A stretch of 36,540 nucleotides of DNA from SZUA-521 sp041738285 (GTDB taxonomy: Bacteria > Pseudomonadota > Gammaproteobacteria > Pseudomonadales > Azotimanducaceae), in assembly GCA_041738285.1 (NCBI GenBank), contig JBGSQB010000235.1:1-36540 (forward strand). Direction: 5' to 3'. The notes beneath the pieces were generated by a model. It was not told the origin of the DNA, did no database searches, and saw only the letters and a program-made list of their open reading frames with translations. Shown one piece after another: positions 17,404 through 28,877 of this stretch (within the stretch, counting starts at the first letter, position 1; every line of letters begins with the position of its first letter). The position numbers and the translations under genes are program-made.

Positions 17404-17790
17404 CTATACGTCGGGGATGTCGGAATCTACTGGTTCCGCCGGCACAGTCAACCCGGCGTCCTCGCCGGTCGTGGACGGCGCGGTGGTATCCGGCGTCCCA
17501 TCAAGCGGCGCAGAAATCGTTGGCATGCCTTCATTGCGCAGCCCCGCGGCGCGTTCCTTGGCGGTATAGGCAAGCCCAAAGGAAAGCACGAAGAAACCGA
17601 CCGCAAGCCAGGTCGTGACGGTGGCGAGAAACGAGCCCGCGCCAGCACCACCGAATACCGTGTTCGAACCGCCGCTGCCAAAGGCGGCGCCGATGTCCGC
17701 GCCTTTGCCTTGCTGCAATAGCACGAGCACTCCAAGTGCGATGGCGTCCAGCACCATCAGCATCAGCAAAACCGTTTCTAACGTACCCAC
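17404..17790 (-). CDS. secG: Protein translocase subunit SecG (GTG start)
   Basis: Inner-membrane SecYEG accessory subunit. The protein is 128 aa. Two transmembrane segments are visible (about residues 5-25 and 57-79) around the diagnostic loop LQQGKGADIGAAFGSGGSNTVFGG. The Ala/Pro/Thr-rich tail ends SDIPDV, close to the SDIPN of E. coli SecG. The GTG at 17790 places the first membrane helix at the N-terminus as in the family; longer in-frame starts would overlap tpiA. It starts 13 bases after tpiA and is followed by tRNA-Leu. Confidence 0.93.
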   Translation of the reverse strand: MGTLETVLLMLMVLDAIALGVLVLLQQGKGADIGAAFGSGGSNTVFGGAGAGSFLATVTTWLAVGFFVLSFGLAYTAKERAAGLRNEGMPTISAPLDGTPDTTAPSTTGEDAGLTVPAEPVDSDIPDV

Positions 17791-17803
17791 AGCGTTCTTA
17801 CTC

Positions 17804-18547
17804 TCATGCCGCCTTACAGATTCGAGTGAACTCATCGCCATCGAGCGATGCGCCACCCACCAAACCACCATCGATATCCGGTTGCGCAAACAGCGTTTGT
17901 GCGTTGCCGGCATTCACGCTGCCACCATAGAGCACCCGCACTTCGGCGCCGATTCCAGTATCCGCCGCCGCAAGGCGCCTACGGATCACCACGTGCATCG
18001 CCTGCGCATCCGCGGGCGCCGCGGTGCGACCGGTGCCGATCGCCCATACCGGCTCGTAGGCGATCATCGCCCGCGCAAAGGCCTGAATCCCGACTGCCGC
18101 CAGCACCGCATCGACCTGAGCGATGACCACCGTGTCCGCGCGTCCCGCCTCGCGTTCGGCGAGCGTTTCACCGACACAGAGGATCGGCACGAGTCCTGCG
18201 GCCTGGACGGCACCGAACTTCGCGGCCACCATCGCATCGGTCTCGGCGAACAACGCCCGCCGTTCCGAGTGGCCGACCAGGACGTATTCACCCCCGACAT
18301 CCGCGACCATCTGAGCCGAAATCTCACCGGTGAACGCGCCATTGACCTCGGCGTGCACGTTCTGCGCGCCCACTGCGATCCGACTGCCGGCCAGCCATCC
18401 GATCACCTCGGCGAGGTAAATCGCCGGCGGGAACACGATGACGTCGGCGCGGGCATCTGTAGACTCGGCAATCCCCGCCACCAGCGCCTGGATCCGGGAC
18501 CGGCTGCCGTGCATTTTCCAGTTTCCGGCCACCACGGGTCGGCGCAC
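17804..18547 (-). CDS. tpiA: Triosephosphate isomerase (GTG start)
   Basis: Interconverts dihydroxyacetone phosphate and glyceraldehyde 3-phosphate. The protein is 247 aa. Catalytic residues are all present: Lys11 in GNWKMHG, His93 in VGHSERR, and Glu165 in AYEPVWAIGTG. Phosphate-binding YGGSVNAGNA lies near the end. The GTG at 18547 follows GGAG and gives RRPVVAGNWKM, as in E. coli MRHPLVMGNWK. It sits between glmM and secG, as in Pseudomonas. Confidence 0.96.
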   Translation of the reverse strand: MRRPVVAGNWKMHGSRSRIQALVAGIAESTDARADVIVFPPAIYLAEVIGWLAGSRIAVGAQNVHAEVNGAFTGEISAQMVADVGGEYVLVGHSERRALFAETDAMVAAKFGAVQAAGLVPILCVGETLAEREAGRADTVVIAQVDAVLAAVGIQAFARAMIAYEPVWAIGTGRTAAPADAQAMHVVIRRRLAAADTGIGAEVRVLYGGSVNAGNAQTLFAQPDIDGGLVGGASLDGDEFTRICKAA

Positions 18548-18611
18548 GTGGCTCGCGCTCCAGGCTCGAAAGGCCGGCCATGTTAAACAAGGGGCCCCGG
18601 CGAAACAACGC

Positions 18612-19982
18612 TTAAGGACGACCGCCTGCCGCGACCCGCGCATCGGTTGGATTCGCAGCACGCACCACGTCGGCCAGCTCATTGGCGAGCCGCGCGACCT
18701 CTTCGACCCCTTCGCCCTCGACCATGACCCGCACCAGGGGTTCGGTGCCGGATGACCGCAGCAGCACCCGTCCACGATCGCCGAGGTGCCGTTCGACGCG
18801 GGACACCGCGGCAAGCACCGTTTGATCGCTCACCAGCTGCGCTGGCTCGTCTACGCGAATGTTGATCATCGTCTGTGGCAGCTTGGTCACATCCCGGCGC
18901 AGTTCGGCAAGCGAACGATCGCCACCTCGCAGCGCCGACAGCACCTGCAACGCCGAGACGATGCCATCGCCGGTGGTATTCAGATCGAGGCACACGATGT
19001 GCCCGGAGGATTCGCCGCCAACTTCCCAACCGCGGCGCTTGAGTTCTTCGAGCACGTAGCGATCGCCAACTTTGGTGCGCACGAAATCGATGCCACTGTC
19101 TGCGAACGCACGTTCGAGCCCGAAGTTGGTCATCAGCGTGCCCACCACACCGCCCTTCAATTGACCACGCTCCTTTCGATGGCGCGCGATCAGGTACAGC
19201 AGTTCGTCACCGTCGACGACCGCACCGTTGCCATCGACCATCATCACGCGATCACCATCGCCGTCGAACGCAATTCCGAGGTCCGCGCCCCGATCGCACA
19301 CCTCCTGCTGCAGTCGCTCAGGATGAGTCGAACCGCAATCGGCGTTGATGTTGAGGCCATCGGGTTCGGCTGCGATCACGGTGACGTTGGCGCCGAGTTC
19401 AGAGAAAACGCCAGGTGCGACGTCGTAGGTCGCCCCGTTGGCGCAATCGATGACGAGACTCATGCCACTGAGGCGCAAACTTCTGTCGACGGTCGCCTTG
19501 CAGAACTCGATGTAGCGTCCCCGTGCGTCGTCCACGCGCTTGGCTTTACCGATCGCCTCGGACGAAACGCATTGCAGCGGTGATTCGAGCAGTGCTTCGA
19601 TGGCCGCTTCGCGTTCATCGGCAAGTTTGTTGCCGGTCGCATCGAAAATCTTGATGCCGTTGTCATAGTACGGATTGTGTGAGGCGCTGATGACGATGCC
19701 CGCGTCCGCCCGCAGCGTGCGTGTGAGATAGGCAACCGCCGGTGTCGGCATCGGTCCGAGCAATCGTACGTCGACGCCAGCTGATGCCAGCCCTGCTTCG
19801 AGCAGTGACTCGAGCATGTAGCCGGAAACACGAGTGTCCTTACCAATGAGAATGCGACGACGGCCATTGGCGGCAAACACTTTGCCAACGGCCCAACCCA
19901 GCCGCAGGCAGAACTCGGGCGTGATGGGATGTTCACCCACCCGGCCACGGATGCCATCGGTACCAAAATACTTGCGTGTCAT
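18612..19982 (-). CDS. glmM: Phosphoglucosamine mutase
   Basis: Converts glucosamine 6-phosphate to glucosamine 1-phosphate for UDP-GlcNAc, hence peptidoglycan and LPS. The protein is 456 aa. All four hexosephosphate mutase elements are visible: ISASHNP with the phosphorylated Ser101, the metal loop FDGDGDR, the sugar-binding GGESSGH, and the phosphate-binding RSSGTEPLVRVMVEG. It starts three bases after folP, with a GAGGAGA Shine-Dalgarno inside the folP end. Order ftsH-folP-glmM is conserved in gammaproteobacteria. Confidence 0.97.
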   Translation of the reverse strand: MTRKYFGTDGIRGRVGEHPITPEFCLRLGWAVGKVFAANGRRRILIGKDTRVSGYMLESLLEAGLASAGVDVRLLGPMPTPAVAYLTRTLRADAGIVISASHNPYYDNGIKIFDATGNKLADEREAAIEALLESPLQCVSSEAIGKAKRVDDARGRYIEFCKATVDRSLRLSGMSLVIDCANGATYDVAPGVFSELGANVTVIAAEPDGLNINADCGSTHPERLQQEVCDRGADLGIAFDGDGDRVMMVDGNGAVVDGDELLYLIARHRKERGQLKGGVVGTLMTNFGLERAFADSGIDFVRTKVGDRYVLEELKRRGWEVGGESSGHIVCLDLNTTGDGIVSALQVLSALRGGDRSLAELRRDVTKLPQTMINIRVDEPAQLVSDQTVLAAVSRVERHLGDRGRVLLRSSGTEPLVRVMVEGEGVEEVARLANELADVVRAANPTDARVAAGGRP

Positions 19983-19985
19983 CGC

Positions 19986-20831
19986 TCAGATCTCCTCGAC
20001 CGCGCTCACGACCTTGAGGGCATCCACGGTCGCTGCCACATCGTGGGTTCGCACCACCCGTGCCCCGCGCTGCACCGCAAGGATCGCCGCCGCAATCCCG
20101 CCCGGTACCCGCGCGTCGACGGGCTGCCCAGTCAACGCACCGATCATCCGCTTGCGCGAGAGCCCGACCAGTATCGGGTATCCCAGATCAAGCAGCCGCG
20201 GCAATTCCCGCAGTAGTTGTAAGTTGTGCGCCAGCGTCTTGCCAAATCCGAATCCTGGATCGACGAGAATCCTGTCAGGCCCCACGCCGAGCGCCGCGCA
20301 GGCGTCGATCTGCGCACTCAGAAACGCGCCGACCTCGCCGGTCACATCGCCATAGCTCGGGGACGCCTGCATGGTCTGAGGCTCGCCCTGCATGTGCATG
20401 ATGCACAGCGCCGCACCGGACGGCGCCACGGCGGATCGCATATCAGACTGCGTAAAGCCGCTGACGTCATTGATCAGGTGCGCACCTGCCCCGATCGCGG
20501 CTGTCGCAACCACTGCGCTGCGGGTATCAATGCTGAGCACTGCATCGATACCGCGCAGGCGCTCGAGCACCGGCATCACCCGGTCCAGTTGCTGTTGTGG
20601 CGTGACGGGCGCGGCGCCCGGCCGCGTCGACTCACCGCCCAAGTCGAGCAGCGCGGCCCCGGATCGAACCATCGCGACAGCCTCGGACTCCACGCAGCCG
20701 ACATCGACTGCCCCTCCTGCCACCAGGAATCGGCCGCCATCAGAAAAGGAATCGGGCGTGAGATTGAGGATGCCCATGACACGCGGTGATCGCAGGTCGA
20801 GTCGGCGATCACCGCAACGCAGCAGGCTCAA
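19986..20831 (-). CDS. folP: Dihydropteroate synthase (TTG start)
   Basis: Condenses hydroxymethyl-dihydropterin pyrophosphate with p-aminobenzoate; the sulfonamide target. The protein is 281 aa. Signatures are VMGILNLTPDSFSDGG at the N-terminus and LLDLGGESTRPGA. The TTG at 20831 overlaps the ftsH stop (TTGA) and reproduces the usual distance to the first signature, as in E. coli MKLFAQGTSLDL. AGGAG is only two bases from the TTG, so coupling to ftsH translation is likely. Confidence 0.95.
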   Translation of the reverse strand: MSLLRCGDRRLDLRSPRVMGILNLTPDSFSDGGRFLVAGGAVDVGCVESEAVAMVRSGAALLDLGGESTRPGAAPVTPQQQLDRVMPVLERLRGIDAVLSIDTRSAVVATAAIGAGAHLINDVSGFTQSDMRSAVAPSGAALCIMHMQGEPQTMQASPSYGDVTGEVGAFLSAQIDACAALGVGPDRILVDPGFGFGKTLAHNLQLLRELPRLLDLGYPILVGLSRKRMIGALTGQPVDARVPGGIAAAILAVQRGARVVRTHDVAATVDALKVVSAVEEI

Positions 20832-22759
20832 TGCTCCTCGGCAGGACCACCGATGTTGCCCGACGGTTCGTCACCTTCACGCCGTCGATCTTCTTCGCCA
20901 CGGGCGCGCGCACTGGTCGTCGGCCCACTACCATCATCCGTCGCGCGCGGCTTCGCGCCGGCCATGATGTCATCGATCTGGTCGGCATTGAGCGTCTCGA
21001 GCTCCATCAGCGCATCCGCCATGATCTTGAGCTTGTCGACGTTGTCGGCGAGGATTTTCTCCGCCCGCTTGTAGCAGCCGTCGATGATGCTGCGCACTTC
21101 ATCGTCAATCAGTCGCGCTGTGTCGTCGGACACCGACTTCGGCCGCGCGCCCGCAGACATGCCGAGAAACACCTCACCGTCGTCTTCGTCGTACTTGAGC
21201 GGGCCGAGCTTTTCCGACAGGCCCCACTTGGTGACCATGTTGCGCGCAAGTCGCGTGGCGTGCTCGATGTCGTTGGTGGCACCGGTCGTGATGCCATCAG
21301 CTCCCAGCATCATTTCCTCGGCGATACGGCCGCCGAAGAACGACGAGATCTTGGACAGAATCGCCTGCCGGCTGTGGCTGTAGCGGTCTTCTTCCGGCAG
21401 GAACATGGTGACGCCGAGCGCGCGACCGCGCGGCATGATCGTCACTTTGTACACCGGGTCGTGTTCGGGAACGATGCGGCCGACGATCGTGTGACCGGCC
21501 TCGTGAAATGCCGTGGTGCGCTTTTCCTTTTCCGACATCACCATGCTGCGGCGCTCGGCGCCCATCATGATCTTGTCCTTCGCCTTGTCGAACTCGGTCA
21601 TCTCGACCAGTCGCTTGCCGGCGCGTGCCGCAAACAGCGCTGCTTCGTTGACGAGGTTGGCGAGGTCCGCACCCGAAAATCCCGGCGTACCGCGCGCGAT
21701 GACGTTGGCGTTGACGTTGTCGGACAACGGCACCTTGCGCATGTGCACCTTGAGGATCTGTTCGCGACCGCGGATATCCGGCAGCGCGACGACCACCTGG
21801 CGGTCGAACCGGCCGGGCCGCAGCAATGCGGGATCCAGCACGTCCGGACGGTTGGTGGCAGCGATCACGATGATGCCGTCGTTGGGCTCGAAACCGTCCA
21901 TCTCGACCAGCAACTGGTTCAGCGTCTGCTCACGCTCATCGTGCCCGCCGCCGAGTCCGGCGCCGCGATGGCGGCCGACCGCATCGATCTCATCGATGAA
22001 GATGATGCAGGGGGATTGCTTCTTCGCCTGCTCGAACATGTCGCGCACGCGCGAGGCACCGACACCGACGAACATCTCGACGAAGTCGGAGCCGGAGATA
22101 GTGAAGAACGGCACTTTTGCTTCGCCGGCGATGGCCTTGGCGAGCAGCGTCTTACCGGTACCCGGCGGGCCGACCATGAGAATGCCGCGGGGAATGCGCC
22201 CACCCAGACGCTGGAACTTGCCGGGGTCGCGCAGGAAATCCACCAGCTCCTGCACGTCGGCTTTGGCTTCATCGACGCCCGCAACATCGGCGAACGTGGT
22301 CTTGATCTGATCTTCAGACAAGAGCCTTGCTTTGCTCTTGCCGAACGCCATCGGGCCGCCGCGGCCGCCGGATCCACCCTGCATCTGCCGCATGAACAGC
22401 ATGAACACCGCAATGATGATGAGGATGGGAAAGCTCGCGATCAAAAGCTGCGCCCAAATGCTCTGCTGCTCCGGCGCTTTGCCGATCACGTTGACGCCGT
22501 GGCCGATCAGGTCGTCCATGAGCTTGGGGTCTTCAAGCGGGGGTCGGATGACTTTGAAGGACTCCCCGGACCGCCGTTTGCCGACGATGACGAGGCCCTC
22601 AATGGCCACTTCACTCACCTGATCCTGCTGCAATTCGGCGACAAAATTCGAGTAGGTCAGCTCCTGCGGCTCGGGTTTGACGCTGAAATTGTTGAACACC
22701 GTCAGCAGTACAGCTGCGATGATCAGCCAGAGCAACAGGTTTTTTCCTAGATCATTCAA
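20828..22759 (-). CDS. ftsH: ATP-dependent zinc metalloprotease FtsH (TTG start)
   Basis: Membrane-anchored AAA+ protease that degrades regulators and unassembled membrane proteins. The protein is 643 aa. Two transmembrane helices (about 7-24 and 103-124) flank a periplasmic domain. The AAA+ part has GPPGTGKT at 197-204 and FIDEID near 254-259. The zinc site is HEAGH at 419-423. The TTG at 22759, seven bases after GAGGA, gives MNDLGKNLLLW, the N-terminus I recall from Xanthomonas-type FtsH; no ATG fits. It lies 62 bases after rlmE. Confidence 0.97.
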   Translation of the reverse strand: MNDLGKNLLLWLIIAAVLLTVFNNFSVKPEPQELTYSNFVAELQQDQVSEVAIEGLVIVGKRRSGESFKVIRPPLEDPKLMDDLIGHGVNVIGKAPEQQSIWAQLLIASFPILIIIAVFMLFMRQMQGGSGGRGGPMAFGKSKARLLSEDQIKTTFADVAGVDEAKADVQELVDFLRDPGKFQRLGGRIPRGILMVGPPGTGKTLLAKAIAGEAKVPFFTISGSDFVEMFVGVGASRVRDMFEQAKKQSPCIIFIDEIDAVGRHRGAGLGGGHDEREQTLNQLLVEMDGFEPNDGIIVIAATNRPDVLDPALLRPGRFDRQVVVALPDIRGREQILKVHMRKVPLSDNVNANVIARGTPGFSGADLANLVNEAALFAARAGKRLVEMTEFDKAKDKIMMGAERRSMVMSEKEKRTTAFHEAGHTIVGRIVPEHDPVYKVTIMPRGRALGVTMFLPEEDRYSHSRQAILSKISSFFGGRIAEEMMLGADGITTGATNDIEHATRLARNMVTKWGLSEKLGPLKYDEDDGEVFLGMSAGARPKSVSDDTARLIDDEVRSIIDGCYKRAEKILADNVDKLKIMADALMELETLNADQIDDIMAGAKPRATDDGSGPTTSARARGEEDRRREGDEPSGNIGGPAEEH

Positions 22760-22766
22760 TGACTTA

Positions 22767-22771
22767 TCCTC
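22767..22771 (-). promoter_or_regulatory. Shine-Dalgarno supporting the ftsH TTG start
   Basis: GAGGA on the minus strand, seven bases before the TTG at 22759. A small hairpin (CCCACC/GGTGGG) lies just upstream in the rlmE-ftsH gap. Confidence 0.6.
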
Positions 22772-22821
22772 ATTCCCACCCGCAAGGTGGGGCTATCGAG
22801 CTTACTACACCTGCGCCCTTT

Positions 22822-23448
22822 TCAGCGAGGCTCTCCTGTGAAGCGCATCGCAACCCCATAGACCTCGCGGGATCCGGCCCGGGATGCTTCGGGTTTGGCC
22901 AGCACCACCCGCTCGTATTCGCGGCGCCGTTCCACCAGCCAGGGGTCCACACCTTCGCCCTGGAACATCTTGACCACCAAAGAGCCACCTGGGTTCAGAA
23001 ATCGCTCCGCGGTCAGTGTCGCCAGATCCACCAAAGCCATCGACGAGGCCTGATCGGCGACCTTCACCCCACTGATATTGGGCGCCATGTCCGATAAAAC
23101 AAGCGACGCCCGACGCCCCTCGAGGCAGGTGTCCAGCCAGGCATCGAAATCTGGTGAATGCAGATCGAACTGCGCACAGAGGACGTTGCCTGCTTCCACC
23201 GTCATCGGTTTCAAGTCGATGGCGATCACGCGCGCCACACGCGGGGCGAGATAGCGCGTCCAGCCGCCGGGGGCGGCACCCAGTTCGACTACGACCGCGT
23301 CTTTGCGTAAAAGTCGAAACCGGGCATCGAGTTGGGCAAGCTTGAAGTGCGCGCGCGAACCGAGATTGTCCTGCGCCGCCTTGCGCACGTAGGGGTCTTT
23401 GCGCTGACGTTCGAGCCAGCGCCCGGATGATTTAGATCGCTTGGCCAA
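22822..23448 (-). CDS. rlmE: 23S rRNA (uridine-2552) 2'-O-methyltransferase (TTG start)
   Basis: Methylates U2552 in the A-loop of 23S rRNA, a late 50S assembly step. The protein is 208 aa. The SAM motif is VVELGAAPGGWTRYL. The catalytic K-D-K-E set falls at Lys36, Asp120 (SDMAPN), Lys160 (VVKMFQGEG) and Glu195 (SREVYGVAM), matching E. coli spacing. The TTG at 23448 gives MAKRSKSSGRW, the expected N-terminus, after GAGGG. Divergent from yhbY with a 24-base gap; heads the large minus-strand cluster. Confidence 0.95.
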   Translation of the reverse strand: MAKRSKSSGRWLERQRKDPYVRKAAQDNLGSRAHFKLAQLDARFRLLRKDAVVVELGAAPGGWTRYLAPRVARVIAIDLKPMTVEAGNVLCAQFDLHSPDFDAWLDTCLEGRRASLVLSDMAPNISGVKVADQASSMALVDLATLTAERFLNPGGSLVVKMFQGEGVDPWLVERRREYERVVLAKPEASRAGSREVYGVAMRFTGEPR

Positions 23449-23460
23449 TGTGAGGCCCTC

Positions 23461-23466
23461 TATAAT
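23461..23466 (+). promoter_or_regulatory. -10 element of yhbY, predicting a leaderless mRNA
   Basis: A perfect TATAAT followed by CCGCGC and then the yhbY ATG at 23473. A start seven bases after the -10 would fall on the A of ATG. The -35 is poor (TTGGCC at 14 bases), so activity is uncertain. Confidence 0.45.
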
Positions 23467-23472
23467 CCGCGC

Positions 23473-23781
23473 ATGCTAACTGCAAGTGACAAACGGCGCC
23501 TGCGTCAGGTTGCCCATCACCTCGCGCCCGTCGTCATCATCGCCGACAAAGGCGCATCCACTGCTGTGATCGACGAGACGGCGCGCGCGCTCACCGATCA
23601 CGAGATCATCAAGGTCAAAATCAACGTCGCCGATCGCGACCAGCGAAAGGTCATCGGCAACGAACTGGCCGCCGCTTGCGGCGCCGACGTCGTGCAGTCG
23701 GTCGGAAAAGTGTGGGTGTTGTTCAAACACAATCCGTTCGCAGAGCCGCGGCTGTCGAATCTGGCGCGCTTCGGCAAGTAG
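23473..23781 (+). CDS. yhbY: Ribosome assembly RNA-binding protein YhbY (CRM domain)
   Basis: Small RNA-binding protein associated with pre-50S particles. The protein is 102 aa, a single CRM domain: MLTASDKRRLRQVAHHLAPVV, then the RNA-binding loop IADKGASTAVIDE, then HEIIKVKINVADRDQR. It is the usual divergent neighbour of rlmE in gammaproteobacteria. The TATAAT directly before it leaves no room for a ribosome-binding site. It ends 45 bases before convergent greA, with a repeat hairpin between. Confidence 0.93.
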   Translation: MLTASDKRRLRQVAHHLAPVVIIADKGASTAVIDETARALTDHEIIKVKINVADRDQRKVIGNELAAACGADVVQSVGKVWVLFKHNPFAEPRLSNLARFGK

Positions 23782-23784
23782 CAG

Positions 23785-23814
23785 GAGAAATAGGGGACAG
23801 TTGACCTATTTCTC
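23785..23814. repeat. REP-like hairpin, element 2 (yhbY/greA)
   Basis: A single copy of the repeat arm. GAGAAATAGG (23785-23794) and CCTATTTCTC (23805-23814) form a perfect 10-bp stem around GGACAGTTGA. It lies between two convergent genes and is positioned to terminate both. Confidence 0.85.
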
Positions 23815-23826
23815 TGCCCCTATCTC

Positions 23827-24295
23827 TCAGAGATGCTCCACCCGCTCGATCTCGTACTCGACCGAGCCGTTCGGCGTCTTCACCACCACCGTGTCGCCTT
23901 CGGATTTGCCCACCAATGAACGTGCGAGCGGCGACATCACCGAGATTTTATTCACCTTGAGATCCGATTCGTCCTCGCCGACGATCTTGTAGCGCTTCGT
24001 TTCCCCCGACTCGACGTCGGTCATCGTCACGGTCGTGCCGAACACGACTTTGCCGGTGTGCCGGATTTTTGTCGCATCGATGATCTGCGCGTTCGAGAGC
24101 TTGCCCTCGATTTCCTGATGCGGCCCTCGGCGAAGCCCTGCTGCTCCTTAGCCGCGTGGTACTCGGCATTCTCTTTCAAATCACCATGTTCACGGGCCGA
24201 GGCGATCGCCTCGATGATCTGCGGGCGCAGCACGCTCTTCAGATGCTGAAGTTCTTCGCGCAGCTTTTCGGCGCCTTCCACAGTCATCGGGACTT

Positions 24296-24299
<4 letters not shown>
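23827..24299 (-). pseudogene. greA: Transcription elongation factor GreA, interrupted by a one-base frameshift
   Basis: GreA stimulates RNA polymerase to cleave backtracked transcripts. The N-terminal coiled coil reads normally: MKVPMTVEGAEKLREELQHL, then HGDLKENAEYHAAKEQQGF, then AEGRI. After ATC (24119-24117) one C is missing, so the frame changes to RKSRASSRT. Restoring one base gives QEIEGKLSNAQIID, and the other frame then continues through FGTTVTMTDVESGETKRYKIVGEDESDLKVNKISVMSPLARSLVGKSEGDTV to the normal end at 23827. All else looks conserved, so a sequencing or assembly error or a very recent mutation is likely. The ATG overlaps the carB stop (ATGA). Confidence 0.9.
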
Positions 24300-27521
<3,222 letters not shown>

Positions 27522-27529
<8 letters not shown>

Positions 27530-28676
27530 CCGCGCGACCTCCGACGTCCATCATCTTGATGAAGTGATCGAACAGATATTCGCAGTCCTGAGGGCCGGGA
27601 CTCGCCTCGGGGTGACCTTGAAAGCCGAACGCGGGACGGTCCGATCGCGCGATACCCTGCAGCGTGCCGTCGAACAGCGAGGTGTGCGTCACCTCCAGAT
27701 TGTTGGGCAGCGTGGCGGGATCCACCGCGAACCCGTGGTTCTGGCTGGTGATGATCACGCGCGCCTCGCGCAGATCTTTGACCGGATGATTAGCGCCGTG
27801 ATGACCGTGCGCCATCTTCAGGGTCGATGCGCCGCTCGCGAGCGCCAGCAATTGATGACCGAGACAGATGCCGAAGGTCGGCACGCCGCGTTCCACAATC
27901 TCCTTGATCGCCGTGATCGCGTATCCGCATGCCGCGGGGTCGCCAGGGCCGTTGCTGAGGAATACGCCATCTGGATTCTGCGCGAGCACATCCCTTGCGG
28001 GCGTTTGCGCCGGCACAATCTGCACCGCGCAACCACGATCCGCAAGCAGCCGAAGAATGTTGCGCTTCACGCCGAAGTCGTAGGCGATTACATTGAATCG
28101 GCCCGTGTCAGGCGACGTGTGACCGCCCTCGAGCTGCCAGCTGCCGCCGCGCCATTGATGGGGTTTGGCGCACGTGACTTCGCGCGCGAGGTCCATGCCA
28201 GAGGGGCCCGGGAACGCCCGCGCCGCCATCAACGCGGCACTGATCGCCGCATCGTCCGCTTCGCGATCGTCCGAGCGCGCGACGATGCAACCCGCGAGCG
28301 CGCCCTTCTCCCGGATCAGCCGCGTGAGCTTGCGGGTATCGACATCCGCGATGGCCACCACGTTCTCGGTGGCGAGGAACTCCGATAGCGTCTGCGTGCG
28401 GCGCCAGGAACTGGCGAGGAGCGGTAAATCGCGCACCACGAGGCCCGCCGCCCACACCCGGTCGGACTCGTTGTCTTCGGCGTTTGTACCCGTGTTGCCT
28501 ATGTGGGGATAAGTGAGCGTGATGATCTGACTGGCGTAGGACGGATCGGTGAGAATTTCCTGGTAACCCGTCATCGCGGTGTTGAATACCACCTCACCGA
28601 CCGTCGTTCCGGGCACCCCGATCGAGGTACCTCGAAAGACACTGCCGTCTTCGAGGGCGAGTAGAGCGGTCGGCAT
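27522..28676 (-). CDS. carA: Carbamoyl-phosphate synthase small subunit
   Basis: Glutamine amidotransferase subunit that supplies ammonia to CarB. The protein is 384 aa. The class I triad is Cys271 in FGICLGHQLLAL, with His355 and Glu357 in FQGHPEASPGP. FLSNGPGDP is also present. The ATG at 28676 has only a weak ribosome site but lies 13 bases after the stop of a short leader ORF, so coupled initiation is plausible. A clear promoter and a terminator-like hairpin precede it. In many gammaproteobacteria dapB is directly upstream; here ppa intervenes on the other strand. Confidence 0.97.
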
Positions 28677-28689
28677 TGGCGTCCCGGAG

Positions 28690-28743
28690 TTACAAAAAAG
28701 CGGGGGGAGTTCGCTTCCCGCCCGCTTGTTGTTGTGAATGCAT
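28690..28743 (-). CDS. Putative carA leader peptide (17 aa)
   Basis: ATG at 28743 opens MHSQQQAGGKRTPPAFL and stops at TAA 28692-28690, 13 bases before carA. AGGAG lies ten bases before the ATG. The ORF runs through the whole terminator hairpin and stops just beyond its T-run, so a translating ribosome would cover the structure. It holds three consecutive CAA (Gln) codons just before and into the first hairpin arm, and one CGA (Arg) codon in the loop. Glutamine is the CarA substrate and arginine a pathway end product. No homologue is known to me; the call rests on position and layout. Confidence 0.45.
   Translation of the reverse strand: MHSQQQAGGKRTPPAFL
28694..28727 (-). terminator. Candidate attenuator in the carAB leader
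   Basis: On the minus strand AAGCGGG-C-GGGA (28727-28716) pairs with TCCCCCCGCTT (28708-28698), with one bulged C and loop AGCGAAC, followed by a run of six Ts. It lies downstream of the carA promoter and 17 bases upstream of the carA ATG. No other minus-strand gene ends nearby for it to serve, so it would regulate carAB itself. Confidence 0.6.
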
Positions 28744-28795
28744 CGGTCTCGTGCTCCTGTTCGCGCGGAGCCGGGCCGTGCTTATCTGGGCGCGT

Positions 28796-28824
28796 ATTCT
28801 AGTGGCGAGTCACTCGACTGTCAC
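28796..28824 (-). promoter_or_regulatory. carA promoter
   Basis: On the minus strand GTGACA (28824-28819), 17 bases, then TAGAAT (28801-28796): five of six matches at each box. The predicted start near 28788 gives a leader of about 110 bases containing the small ORF and hairpin. Confidence 0.65.
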
Positions 28825-28842
28825 CGTTTCTGCGCCTGCGGG

Positions 28843-28848
28843 TATGCT
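28843..28848 (+). promoter_or_regulatory. Possible -10 of ppa
   Basis: TATGCT, 29 bases before the ppa ATG, with no convincing -35. The expected -35 position overlaps the carA -35 on the other strand, so the two divergent promoters may interfere. Confidence 0.3.
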
Positions 28849-28877
28849 GTGCACCCGAACCGCGTGCGCAGGATTCC

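Noticed and set aside
17804..18814. A 336-aa version of TpiA
   Set aside because: The first 89 codons overlap glmM and do not resemble TpiA; the GTG at 18547 gives the family N-terminus.
20786..22750. 654-codon plus-strand ORF opposite ftsH
   Set aside because: Antisense shadow. Low-complexity His/Arg/Asp-rich translation, no family motif; ftsH covers the same bases.
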